DNA of 64,000 nt, taken from positions 1-64,000 of the forward strand of contig WHST01000015.1 of the NCBI GenBank assembly GCA_009379955.1, given 5' to 3'. Of this stretch, positions 28,514-36,520 are shown piece after piece. The translations under genes were made by a program, and so were the position numbers. This stretch comes from Streptosporangiales bacterium (GTDB lineage: Bacteria > Actinomycetota > Actinomycetes > Streptosporangiales > WHST01). The notes under the pieces are model-generated. The model was given only the letters and a program-made list of their open reading frames with translations, was not told where the DNA came from and ran no database searches. Every line of letters begins with the position of its first letter. Position 1 is the first letter of the stretch.

Positions 28514-29920
28514 TCAGGTCCTGCGCGTGTGGAGGAGGAGACGCTCCTCCGCGTCGTGACCGCCGGCGACCGAGGGCGTCCGGAGGACGAACACGAGACC
28601 GAGCAACCACCACAGCCCGACGATCACCCATTCGTAGGGCCAGATCAGCGCGGCCGGCATGCCCGGGAGGTACAGCACACCGAGACCGAGCGCCAGCACG
28701 GCGGCGACGACGCCGACCGGCACGCCGCCACGCACCCGGAAGGGACGTTCCATCGCCGGCTCGCGCACCCGGAGGATGACGAACGAGACCGCGACCATGA
28801 AGAACGCGACGACGATGTTGATGCCGCCGGCGTCGACGAGCCAGACGAGCGTCTGCTCACCGAACAGCGGCGCGGCACCGGACAGCACGCCGATGAACAG
28901 CAGGGCGTTGCTCGGCGTGCGGAATCGCGGGTGCAGCCGGCCGAACCAGCGCGGCAACATGCCCGAGTGCGCCATCGCGTAGACCAGGCGGCTGGCCCCG
29001 ATGAGGAAGGCGTTCCAGCTCGTCAGGATGCCGGCGATGCCGCCGAGGACGAGCAGCTGACCCATCAGCCGGCTGTCCCACAGGGCGGCCATCCCGTCGG
29101 CGGACGCGAGGTCGGTCTTCACCAGGTCGCTCACCGGCATCGACGTGCCAACGGTCAGCATGATCATGGCGTACCAGACGACGGCCAGCGCGACCGAGAC
29201 CAGCAGCAGCTGGCCGATCCTCCGCGCCGGCACGTTGATCTCCTCGGCCGACTGCGGGATCACATCGAACCCCACGTAGAAGAACGGCGTCGCGACGAGC
29301 ACCCCGATGACGCCGAGCGCCCCGCCGGTGAACAGCGGCTCGAGGTGCCCGGGGTCGCCGCCCACGAACGAGCCGGTGAGGAGCGTCAGGCCGCATGCCC
29401 CGAGGAAGAGCACGGCGACCATCTGGAACACCGCGGCGGGGCGGACGCCGATGTAGTTGATGACCGTCATGAGGACGGCGCCGCCGATGCCGACGGCCAC
29501 CCACGTGACGTGCACGTCGCTGCCGGCAACGCTCCACATCCGCCCGGCCAGCATGTCGGGGAACAGGTACAGGAGGGTCTGCGGCAGGGCGACCGCCTCG
29601 AACGCCGCGACCGTCACGTACCCGAGTACCAGCGCCCACGAGGTGACGAACGCCGGGCGCGAGCCCATGGCGCGCAGCGCGTAGTTGTGCTCCCCGCCGG
29701 CCGTCGGCATCGCCGCGACCAGCTCGGCGTAGGTGAGGCCGACGAACGCGATGACGATGCCGCCGATGACGAACGCCAGCGCCGCGCCGACACTCCCCGC
29801 GCCGCCGACGAAATCGCCGGTCCTGACGATCCAGCCGAAGCCGATCATCGCGCCGAACGCGACGGCGATGACGTCTCCGCGGCGAAGGACGCGGGTGAAG
29901 CTCGCGGTGTCCTGGCTCAT
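28514..29920 (-). CDS. APC-family amino acid permease (2)
   Basis: Second, divergent APC transporter, 468 residues and about 12 spans. It contains VIAVAFGAMIGFGWIVRTGDFV, LTYAELVAAMPTAGGEHNYAL, FYVGFDVIPQSAEEINVPAR and a Trp-rich last span. The GGEHNYALRAMG stretch is typical of a subfamily close to putrescine/ethanolamine-like permeases, but the substrate is unknown. It starts the permease-permease-stress protein run and lies 69 bp after the phosphatase gene. Confidence 0.88.
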   Translation of the reverse strand: MSQDTASFTRVLRRGDVIAVAFGAMIGFGWIVRTGDFVGGAGSVGAALAFVIGGIVIAFVGLTYAELVAAMPTAGGEHNYALRAMGSRPAFVTSWALVLGYVTVAAFEAVALPQTLLYLFPDMLAGRMWSVAGSDVHVTWVAVGIGGAVLMTVINYIGVRPAAVFQMVAVLFLGACGLTLLTGSFVGGDPGHLEPLFTGGALGVIGVLVATPFFYVGFDVIPQSAEEINVPARRIGQLLLVSVALAVVWYAMIMLTVGTSMPVSDLVKTDLASADGMAALWDSRLMGQLLVLGGIAGILTSWNAFLIGASRLVYAMAHSGMLPRWFGRLHPRFRTPSNALLFIGVLSGAAPLFGEQTLVWLVDAGGINIVVAFFMVAVSFVILRVREPAMERPFRVRGGVPVGVVAAVLALGLGVLYLPGMPAALIWPYEWVIVGLWWLLGLVFVLRTPSVAGGHDAEERLLLHTRRT

Positions 29921-29989
29921 CGGTCCGCCTCGCGCTGGACGATCGTGACGGGCCTGTTCTTAGCACGACCGGCCGCGCGAGCACCAGGG

Positions 29990-30766
29990 TCAGACCTTGG
30001 CGGCGCGCTCCACGAACGGGTCGAGCACGGCGGGACTGCCCGCCGCGATCAGCGGCACGCCGCTCGCGGTGTCGATCCACCCCGCGACGCCGCCCGCCGC
30101 CCGCACGACCGCGACACCCGCTGCGACATCCCAGTCGTTGACGCCGTAGCCGAGGTAGACGTCGAGCTGACCGAGCGCCACGGCCATCAGGTCGCACGCC
30201 GACGAGCCGGTGCGCCGGAAGTCGCGCACCTGCGGCATCAGGTCGGTGAGGACCTCCATGATGCGGACCCGCAGGTCGTCGTCGCCGGCCAGGCCGACGG
30301 AGAAGATGACCGACGACAGGTCGGTGGTGCCCGTGACGCCGGGCACGGTGTCGCGCGCGACCGAGACGCCCTCGCCGCCGGCGATCCAGTCCCCGGTGGT
30401 CGGGCGGACGAGCGCGCCCGCGACGAAGTCGCCGTCGCGCTCCGCGCCGACCGAGACGGCGTAGTCGTCGCGCCGGTGGACGAAGTTCATCGTGCCGTCG
30501 AGCGGGTCGACGACCCAGGTGACACCGGAGGTGCCGGCGCGTCGCCCCGACTCCTCCGACAGTACGGCGTCGGCGGGACGCGCGGACAGCAGCGTCCGCA
30601 GGATCGCGGCGTCGGCCGCGTGGTCGGCGGCGGTGACGAAGTCGTGCGCGTTGGCCTTGGTGCTGATGTCGAGGTCGCCCGCGCGGACGACCGTACGGAT
30701 CGCGTCGGCGCCCAGCTGGGCGGCCACCAGGGCGACATGGGCAAGGGAACCGCCGGATGCGCTCAT
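29990..30766 (-). CDS. hisN: Inositol monophosphatase-family enzyme, likely histidinol-phosphate phosphatase
   Basis: Magnesium-dependent phosphatase of 258 residues. Motif A is VVDPLDGTMNFVHR, with the preceding Glu in AVLSEESG; motif B is NDWDVAAGVAVVRAAGG. Actinobacteria use an IMPase-type HisN for histidinol phosphate, and this gene lies about 5 kb from hisD in an organism with a monofunctional HisB; those points favour HisN, but inositol phosphatase or CysQ-like activity cannot be excluded. It lies 23 bp after the DUF2567 gene. Confidence 0.75.
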   Translation of the reverse strand: MSASGGSLAHVALVAAQLGADAIRTVVRAGDLDISTKANAHDFVTAADHAADAAILRTLLSARPADAVLSEESGRRAGTSGVTWVVDPLDGTMNFVHRRDDYAVSVGAERDGDFVAGALVRPTTGDWIAGGEGVSVARDTVPGVTGTTDLSSVIFSVGLAGDDDLRVRIMEVLTDLMPQVRDFRRTGSSACDLMAVALGQLDVYLGYGVNDWDVAAGVAVVRAAGGVAGWIDTASGVPLIAAGSPAVLDPFVERAAKV

Positions 30767-30789
30767 CGGCGCCAGCCTACCCAGGAGGT

Positions 30790-31443
30790 TCAGCCGCCCT
30801 GCTCTCCCTGCGGCCCGGTGTACGGGTACGCCGAGGTATGGTCGCCCGCCTCGCGGATCGGCGGCAGCTCCCTGGGTGGCGGCGGCGCGGTCGACCTCGA
30901 CCTGGTGAACCTGCGCTGCACCTCCTCGGTCAGCACGCCGAGGAACACGGTGAGCGTCGCGGCGAGCGGCCACAGCGTGAGGACGCCCTTGGCGCGTACG
31001 TCGAGCGGTGCCAGCAGGTGCTGCCCGTCGCGGACGGCGGCGACCGCGGCGTCGTACTCCGCGGCGCCGAACCAGTGCCCGACCTGCCAGGCGACCACCG
31101 AGGCGACGGTGGCCCCGATCGCGAGACCGACGACCGCGCCGAGGATGCGGCGGTGGAACACCGCGTGGCAGGCGCTGCCGCTGAGGATGCCCGCCACGAG
31201 CGCGATGACCGCGAACCACCCGTCGGCGGCGATCGGCGCGCCGGGGACGGGCTCGGTGTAGAGGCCGACGCCCTGGTCGAACTGGTACTCGGTGCGCGGC
31301 GCGATGACGTGCCACAGCAGCCCGGCGAGCGCACCGAGCAGCGCCAGCACGCCCACCACGATCAGGGCGGCCACCAGGTGCGAGACCACGAGACGTGCCG
31401 TACCCGCCGACCTGGTCTCGCTCCGCTGGACCGTCACCGTCAC
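30790..31443 (-). CDS. Membrane protein, DUF2567-like
   Basis: A 217-residue protein with four predicted spans: SHLVAALIVVGVLALLGALA, the WFAVIALVAGILSGSA region, ILGAVVGLAIGATVASVVAW and TLWPLAATLTVFLGVL. Its first periplasmic loop carries TEYQFDQGVGLYTEPVPG, and its C-terminal tail is Pro/Arg-rich. This fits actinobacterial DUF2567 proteins. GTG 31443 overlaps the amidohydrolase stop by four bases. Confidence 0.72.
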   Translation of the reverse strand: MTVTVQRSETRSAGTARLVVSHLVAALIVVGVLALLGALAGLLWHVIAPRTEYQFDQGVGLYTEPVPGAPIAADGWFAVIALVAGILSGSACHAVFHRRILGAVVGLAIGATVASVVAWQVGHWFGAAEYDAAVAAVRDGQHLLAPLDVRAKGVLTLWPLAATLTVFLGVLTEEVQRRFTRSRSTAPPPPRELPPIREAGDHTSAYPYTGPQGEQGG

Positions 31444-32537
31444 GGCCGCACCACCTCGCGTCCCGACACCACGGCGAGCGGCGACGTCCACGACTTCGGC
31501 TCGCTCAGCGGATCGGCGGGCAGGACGACCATGTGCGCCCGCCGGCCGACGACGACCGCCGGCTCGCACCGGCCGCGCAGGCCGTGCACGCCGGCCGAGC
31601 CCTCGGTCGCCGCCCGCATCGCGCCCTCGTCGCCCAGGCCCGCCTCCGCGAGGAGCGCGAGCTCCTCGACGTCGACGCCTGTCGAGGTGCCGGTGTTACC
31701 GAGGTCGGTGCCGTAGACCAGCGGCACGCCGGCGCCGACGAGGGCCCTGGCGTTGGCCCGTACCGCGTTCGCCTGCGGCCCGCCCTGCCCGACGAGCGTA
31801 TGCAGGGTGGAGACCACGGGCACCTCCTCGAGCGCGAGCCTGGCCACCAGGTGCGTCGGCAGGTGCTCGACCGGCAGGTGCGCGAGCTCGTCGGCACCGG
31901 CGTCGAGCGCGCGGGAGACCATCTCGACCGTCAGGGCGTGGCAGGTGACCGCGAGACCGGCGTCGTGCGCCGCGTCGACGACCGCGCGGACGACCTCGGC
32001 CGGCGGCACCGGCAGGCCGTCGGCGGGCTCGAGCGCCACCTTCACCACGTCGACGCCGGCGTCGACCAGCGTGCCGACGGCGCGCCGCGCCTCACCCGGC
32101 GAGCCGAGGAAGCGGGCGAACCCGCGGGCGCCCCAGGACCGCGACGGGTAGCCGCCGGGAGCGGTGAGGAGGGGGCCGGATACCGCGACGACGGGAACGG
32201 CGTCGGGTGCCCGCCGATCGCGGGCATCGTCGACCGGGGAGCCAAGGTCACGGACCGCCACGACGCCGCCCGCGGCCATCGCGGCGGCCGAGCCGAAGGC
32301 CAGGTGGACGTGCGCGTCGACCACGCCGGGACCCACCCAGCCACCCGCGACCACGGGCACGCCGTCGGGCAGGTCGACGAGGTGCGCGGGGCCGTACGCC
32401 GCGACGATCCCCTCGGCGTCGACGACGACCACGGCGTCGTCGATCGCCGGCTCACCTCCGCCGGGCCACAGCCGTCCCCGCAGGACGTACCCGCGCGGGC
32501 GGGCGGTGACGCCGGCGGTCGGCTCCTCACGTGTCAT
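31440..32537 (-). CDS. Amidohydrolase-superfamily protein
   Basis: TIM-barrel hydrolase of 365 residues. The first metal motif is VDAHVHLAF, later His is in LAVTCHALTVE and the probable metal Asp in PLVYGTDLGNTGTSTGVD. The N-terminal beta-sandwich has DDAVVVVDAEGIVAAYGP. It resembles imidazolonepropionase-like or prolidase-like amidohydrolases, but the specificity is unclear. ATG 32537 was chosen at the start of TREEPTAG. It is first in the run amidohydrolase-DUF2567-phosphatase and divergent from the truncated gene at 32712. Confidence 0.82.
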   Translation of the reverse strand: MTREEPTAGVTARPRGYVLRGRLWPGGGEPAIDDAVVVVDAEGIVAAYGPAHLVDLPDGVPVVAGGWVGPGVVDAHVHLAFGSAAAMAAGGVVAVRDLGSPVDDARDRRAPDAVPVVAVSGPLLTAPGGYPSRSWGARGFARFLGSPGEARRAVGTLVDAGVDVVKVALEPADGLPVPPAEVVRAVVDAAHDAGLAVTCHALTVEMVSRALDAGADELAHLPVEHLPTHLVARLALEEVPVVSTLHTLVGQGGPQANAVRANARALVGAGVPLVYGTDLGNTGTSTGVDVEELALLAEAGLGDEGAMRAATEGSAGVHGLRGRCEPAVVVGRRAHMVVLPADPLSEPKSWTSPLAVVSGREVVRP

Positions 32538-32656
32538 CGGGCGACAGCCTACGGGCACCGCGGGTCCCCGACGGCGAGAGCGCCCGATGGGGACCGAGCG
32601 TCCGGGCCTCCACCCGATCAGAACATCGGCGACGGCCGCGACGACAGGGAGCGGTG

Positions 32657-32701
32657 TTGACCGTAGTGGAGCAGACGGGATTACCGTCACCTTCCAAGGA
32701 G
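32657..32701 (+). promoter_or_regulatory. Promoter and ribosome-binding site of a truncated gene
   Basis: TTGACC at 32657-32662 is followed at 18-19 bp by TTACCG/TACCGT (32681-32687), and AAGGAG at 32696-32701 lies ten bases before ATG 32712. The signals look functional although the reading frame behind them is broken. The rest of 32538-32711 shows nothing else. Confidence 0.45.
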
Positions 32702-32711
32702 TGAGGACCCG

Positions 32712-32840
32712 ATGACCACCCGGATCTCGAACCCCGACACCGGCAAGCGCGTCACGGTCAGCACACCCGCCGAGGTCGACCAACCTGTCACCGAGCTGTC
32801 CGACCCCGAAGGCCTCCAATCCCGATATGTCTGCCGCCGT
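32712..32840 (+). pseudogene. N-terminal remnant of a small protein, cut at the island edge
   Basis: A good Shine-Dalgarno precedes ATG 32712. The first 35-40 codons read like a real small protein, beginning TTRISNPDTGKRVTVSTPAE, which recalls short phage-like proteins with an SNPxTGKRV start. From about 32830 composition and codon use change; the frame stays open to 33170 only by running into Arg/Pro-rich sequence. I infer the gene was truncated when the accessory segment arrived. The end coordinate is approximate. Confidence 0.45.
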
Positions 32841-32923
32841 CGAAGGTTCGTCACATGCCCCTGCTCGCTGGCGTGCACGCGGGATACAGCTACTTGCCTA
32901 TGCCGGCGAGCGAGAATCAGTTG

Positions 32924-33010
32924 TCAGCTGTTGCTCGTCGCAAGGGCCCAGAACACGACGGCCACAGTGAAGAACAGCGCCAGGAATACAAGCTTTGTCC
33001 CTTCCCGCAT
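32924..33010 (-). CDS. Possible 28-residue single-span membrane peptide
   Basis: A short frame starts MREGTK, continues with one hydrophobic helix (LVFLALFFTVAVVFWALA) and ends in a few polar residues. GAGGGGACG lies just before the ATG. The basic N-terminus and single span resemble small membrane proteins, but with 28 codons chance cannot be excluded. It lies in the accessory segment, downstream of the terminator hairpin. Confidence 0.35.
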   Translation of the reverse strand: MREGTKLVFLALFFTVAVVFWALATSNS

Positions 33011-33058
33011 CGTCCCCTCAGTTCGTCTCGTGTCCGCACGCATGGGCGTGTGTCGGCC

Positions 33059-33094
33059 GGGCGGGGTGGCACGGCGAATATGGCCACCCCGCCC
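33059..33094. terminator. Strong hairpin downstream of the DUF397 gene
   Basis: GGGCGGGGTGGC (33059-33070) pairs perfectly with GCCACCCCGCCC (33083-33094) across a 12-base loop. A second hairpin, GACCGACC/GGTCGGTC at 33126-33148, touches the DUF397 stop codon. Together they look like a terminator for the leftward gene. Confidence 0.65.
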
Positions 33095-33146
33095 TGTCTG
33101 TCCGGCAGTAGGGGCGCGACCGCCGGACCGACCACCGTGGGGTCGG

Positions 33147-33371
33147 TCAGCTGAACTCGCCGGCCGCTGAGCCCCGCACGAACGCGCGGAACTCCGCGTT
33201 GTCGAAGCACAACGCGCCGAGCTGCGGGTTCTTGGAGTCGCGGAGGGCCACTCCGCCGTCGAGCAACGAGACCTCGACGCAGTTGTCCGGCTGGCTGAAG
33301 CTCGACTTGCGCCACGACGCGTTCGTCAGGTCCTGGCTGTAGAGATCGTCCTTGGCTACTGGCTGGGTCAT
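33147..33371 (-). CDS. DUF397 protein
   Basis: A 74-residue protein with the family signature: ASWRKSSFSQPDNCVEVSLL, then GGVALRDSKNPQ, then FDNAEFRAFVRGSAAGEF. DUF397 proteins are abundant in filamentous actinomycetes and usually sit next to XRE regulators of the WhiJ class, affecting development or antibiotic production. Here the XRE-like gene (34025) is on the other strand about 650 bp away. AAGGA precedes ATG 33371 at eight bases. Confidence 0.88.
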   Translation of the reverse strand: MTQPVAKDDLYSQDLTNASWRKSSFSQPDNCVEVSLLDGGVALRDSKNPQLGALCFDNAEFRAFVRGSAAGEFS

Positions 33372-33529
33372 GCTGGTTCCTTCCGATTCTCGAGGTAACC
33401 CGCCGGGCCGTTGCCTGGCGGGTGGGCCAGCCGTGCACCTTGCCATCGGGCGTCGGTCCACGGCCGGCTCGGTCTCACGACGACCCGGTCTCTCATCGAT
33501 CGACAGACCGGCATGGGCTCGTCGAGGTA

Positions 33530-33745
33530 CTAGACGTTGTTCCACACGAAGAGGCCGTACTTGTCGGCCAGGCACATCGGGCACGGCAACCGGTTCAGGT
33601 GTAGGCGACACCGTTCGCGTTCTACCGCCTGGTCGCCGTCCTCCGTCGCGCCGTCCCCCTGCGCCACCTCTGGTTGCGTCATCTCGCCAGCAGTTGAGGT
33701 GGCCGTGCTCTTGGGTTTGTCGCCGCCTGCACCAGCACTGTTCAT
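33530..33745 (-). CDS. Small unrecognised protein with a C-terminal CPMC motif
   Basis: A 71-residue frame with a polar, low-complexity N-terminus rich in Gly, Thr and Glu, ending CPMCLADKYGLFVWNNV. A GGGAGGGGCAAGG stretch precedes ATG 33745. The terminal Cys pair could bind metal or be oxidised. It is leftward like the DUF397 gene and 158 bp upstream of it; 33372-33529 holds no gene I can support. No family recognised. Confidence 0.45.
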   Translation of the reverse strand: MNSAGAGGDKPKSTATSTAGEMTQPEVAQGDGATEDGDQAVERERCRLHLNRLPCPMCLADKYGLFVWNNV

Positions 33746-34024
33746 CCGCCTTGCCCCTCCCTGATCGCCTCGCCGGAGTTGGTGAGCGAGACGGTCGCCG
33801 GCTCGGGGCCAAGGCGACCGCCCGGCCACGTTGACGCGTCAGCCGCCCCGTCTCTGCACAGTCCGTCGTGTGTGGCGTTGCCGGCCAGTGCACCGCGTTT
33901 CGAGCAACGGCCGGGAGGGGAACAACGCGTCAAGACCGTCAACTTGTCAGCGGCATCTGCTGCCTACTTCGTCCTGACCTGGTAGAACGGTGCTCGACTG
34001 CAGTTGACGGGGGTGAGGCGCAAG

Positions 34025-35446
34025 GTGACGTCGGGGCAACCGAATGGTGTGCTTGCCGCGCTGCTGACCGAGCTGGACTGGTCACCGCGCGCGCTCGCGC
34101 GGCGCATCAACCGCCACTACGGCGCGGGTACTGTCGCCGAGACTGCTCCCTATCACTGGCGTGACGCGGGTCGTGTTCCCCGCACACCGGTACCCAGTTA
34201 CGTCGCTGGTGTGTTGGCACGCGAGCTTGGCCGCCCGGTAACGGTTGCGGAGCTATGGCAGGGTAACGCCAGCGAGTCGGCGGTCAGCACGACCGCTGAC
34301 CAGGCGATGCATCAGCCGTGGTCACGTGCCGGGGCCCTCGCCGTCCTCGATGACTGGCTGGTCTCCGGACTCGTGGATCGGCGACAGTTCCTTGCCGTCA
34401 CTGGCGCAACGTTGACGGCGATGATCTCGGGCTATACGCCGGACGGCATTGGTCGTCTCGTCGCGGCGCTCAACGGCGGCCGGGTCGTGGATCCTTTGCT
34501 TGAGCAGATCGAGCAGGGCATCCCGCTACTTCAGCGCCTCGACGACGCCACGGGCGGCGGTACACACCTCACCTACATCGGCACACAGTTCCGGGCCGTG
34601 ACCCTGGTGCTTCGTCGGGGAGGGCACTCGGCGAAGGTGGAAGCCCGGTTGTTCGTGGCACTGGCGGAGCTTGGTCAGCTTGCGGGTTGGATGGCTTTCG
34701 ACGCCGGGGGACATGGACTCGCTCAGCGGTACTTCTTTACGGCACTGCGCGCGGCCAACGAAGCCGGGTACCGGTCGATGGCCGCGCATGTCCTTGCTGA
34801 CCTTGCCTTCCAGGCAGCCACGTGTGAACGGCCGACGGACGCCGTCACGCTGGGCGAGACTGCGCTGCGCGCATCAACCAATGCACCGGCGACCGTGCGT
34901 GCCTCGGTACTCAGCCGCGCCGCGTACGGCTACGCCATCGCGGACCGAACCACCGAGTTTGAGCGTGCCTATCGCGATGGTCTCGAAGTTCTGGACCGGC
35001 GGGGCGAGGACGAACCAGCCTGGATGTACTTCCTCACGGCCAACCATCTGGATGCCCAGGCGGGGTACGCACTCGTCCACGCCGGTATTCTCGCCCTCGA
35101 CCACGGCGACTCTGCGCGTGCTGGTTCGCTGCTGCGGCAGGGCCACCGTCTTCTCCGGACAGGTGTGCACGACACGCCCCTGACCGACGAGACACAACAA
35201 CGACGTGCGATGTTCGAAGGCGCATGGCTGGCTGTCGCGGCAGCCGGGCGAGGTGACCTGGAACAGGCATGCATCGAGGGCCGCCACGCCCTCGCGCGAA
35301 CCACAAGCGTCGAGTCGAGTCGCAGCATGGACGTACTCCGCGCGCTCCACGTCCGGCTCCGCCACCGTCACCAGAACGAACACGTTGCAGACTTCCTCCC
35401 CGTCCTCGACGCCGCCACCTCCGGCTCGGCCTTCCCACGTAGCTAA
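34025..35446 (+). CDS. XRE-like regulator with TPR-type C-terminal region
   Basis: A 473-residue protein. Residues 5-75 hold a helix-turn-helix of the XRE kind (VLAALLTELDWSPRALARRI, later VPSYVAGVLARELGRPVTVA). A linker with DRRQFLAVTGATLTAMISGY is followed by about 300 residues of helical repeats of the type found in actinobacterial signal-responsive regulators. GTG 34025 is preceded by GGTGAGG at six bases; TTG 34004 is an upstream alternative. It is followed after 14 bp by the D-amino-acid oxidase gene, so the pair is an operon. GC and codon use are lower than in flanking core genes. Positions 33746-34024 carry no other supported gene. Confidence 0.75.
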   Translation: MTSGQPNGVLAALLTELDWSPRALARRINRHYGAGTVAETAPYHWRDAGRVPRTPVPSYVAGVLARELGRPVTVAELWQGNASESAVSTTADQAMHQPWSRAGALAVLDDWLVSGLVDRRQFLAVTGATLTAMISGYTPDGIGRLVAALNGGRVVDPLLEQIEQGIPLLQRLDDATGGGTHLTYIGTQFRAVTLVLRRGGHSAKVEARLFVALAELGQLAGWMAFDAGGHGLAQRYFFTALRAANEAGYRSMAAHVLADLAFQAATCERPTDAVTLGETALRASTNAPATVRASVLSRAAYGYAIADRTTEFERAYRDGLEVLDRRGEDEPAWMYFLTANHLDAQAGYALVHAGILALDHGDSARAGSLLRQGHRLLRTGVHDTPLTDETQQRRAMFEGAWLAVAAAGRGDLEQACIEGRHALARTTSVESSRSMDVLRALHVRLRHRHQNEHVADFLPVLDAATSGSAFPRS

Positions 35447-35460
35447 CTGCACGAGGCGAC

Positions 35461-36426
35461 ATGACGACACGCCCTCCGGTCGATGCACTCGTCATCGGTG
35501 CGGGAGTCATTGGGTTGGCGACCGCCATCACCTTCGCCGAGGCCGGGCACCGCGTCCTCGTGAGAACCGCGGAACCGTTGGAACAGACGACCTCTGCCGT
35601 GGCTGGCGCACTCTGGGGGCCGTGGATGGCAGAACCCGCCGACAGAGCCATGACCTGGGCCGCGCACACTTTGACCTTCCTCACCGATCTAGCGGGCCGA
35701 CCCGGAACCGGGGTACGCGTCGCTACCGGTACCGACGTGTCGAACGTCGAGCACGAGCCACCCGAATGGTTCTCCCTTCTCCGAGGATTGCGGCCGTGCC
35801 ATGGAGACGAGCTGCCTCCCGGGTATGCGCACGGCAACCGCTACACCGCACCGCTGGTCGATATGCCCGTCCACCTTCGGTATTTGGCCAATCGATTACA
35901 CGCGGCCGGAGGCGAGATCGCTGTCGAGTCGGTAGACACGATCGAGGACGCTGCTGACTTGGCGCTGCTCATCATCAACTGCGCGGGGCTCGGCGCACGC
36001 AACCTCGCCTCGGACACGCAGCTCTATCCGGTCCGTGGTCAACACGTCGTCGTCACCAACCCCGGGATTACCGACTTCCTAGAGGTCGACACCGCCGACT
36101 CCCCCGACCTTGTCGCGATCTACCCGCACGGAGATCACGTCGTCCTCGGCGGCACCGCAGAACCACATCGCTGGGACCGCACTCCGGACCCAGTAACTGC
36201 GGCCGCCATCCTGAAGCGCTGCACGGCACTCGACCCACGCCTCCGCGACGCCGAGATCATCGAACACCGCGTCGGGCTCCGGCCAACGCGACCGCAGGTA
36301 CGCCTCGAACTCGGGCAGGGGCCGAGCGGCAGCATCGTTGTACACAACTACGGACATGGTGGAGCGGGTGTAAGCCTCTCCTGGGGATGCGCTGCCAAAG
36401 CATTCACCCTGGTGTCTCAGCTCTAG
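35461..36426 (+). CDS. D-amino-acid oxidase-like FAD enzyme
   Basis: FAD-dependent oxidoreductase of 321 residues. The dinucleotide fold is DALVIGAGVIGLATAITFAE; substrate-domain landmarks are SAVAGALWGPWM, the central NCAGLGARNLASD, VRGQHVVVTNPG and the C-terminal HNYGHGGAGVSLSWGCA, which closes on the flavin. This matches the DAO family, which oxidises D-amino acids to keto acids with release of peroxide. ATG 35461 has GAGG close upstream. Its partner in the operon is the XRE/TPR regulator. The right edge of the accessory segment lies between its stop and the dnaE stop. Confidence 0.88.
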   Translation: MTTRPPVDALVIGAGVIGLATAITFAEAGHRVLVRTAEPLEQTTSAVAGALWGPWMAEPADRAMTWAAHTLTFLTDLAGRPGTGVRVATGTDVSNVEHEPPEWFSLLRGLRPCHGDELPPGYAHGNRYTAPLVDMPVHLRYLANRLHAAGGEIAVESVDTIEDAADLALLIINCAGLGARNLASDTQLYPVRGQHVVVTNPGITDFLEVDTADSPDLVAIYPHGDHVVLGGTAEPHRWDRTPDPVTAAAILKRCTALDPRLRDAEIIEHRVGLRPTRPQVRLELGQGPSGSIVVHNYGHGGAGVSLSWGCAAKAFTLVSQL

Positions 36427-36520
36427 CGGAGTGATATCTCGATCCACAGCAACCGATGAGCAGATCGACCGAATCGCACGTAGGGCAGCACGAACCCGCA
36501 GCTGCGCCGCCGGCAGACAC

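Noticed and set aside
33530-35446. Toxin-antitoxin or defence system
   Set aside because: The small proteins show no toxin motif, and the regulator is followed by a metabolic oxidase, which argues for regulation of metabolism.
32830-36450. Integrative element or prophage
   Set aside because: No integrase, tRNA target, flanking direct repeat or structural phage gene was seen; only a composition shift and a truncated gene support transfer.
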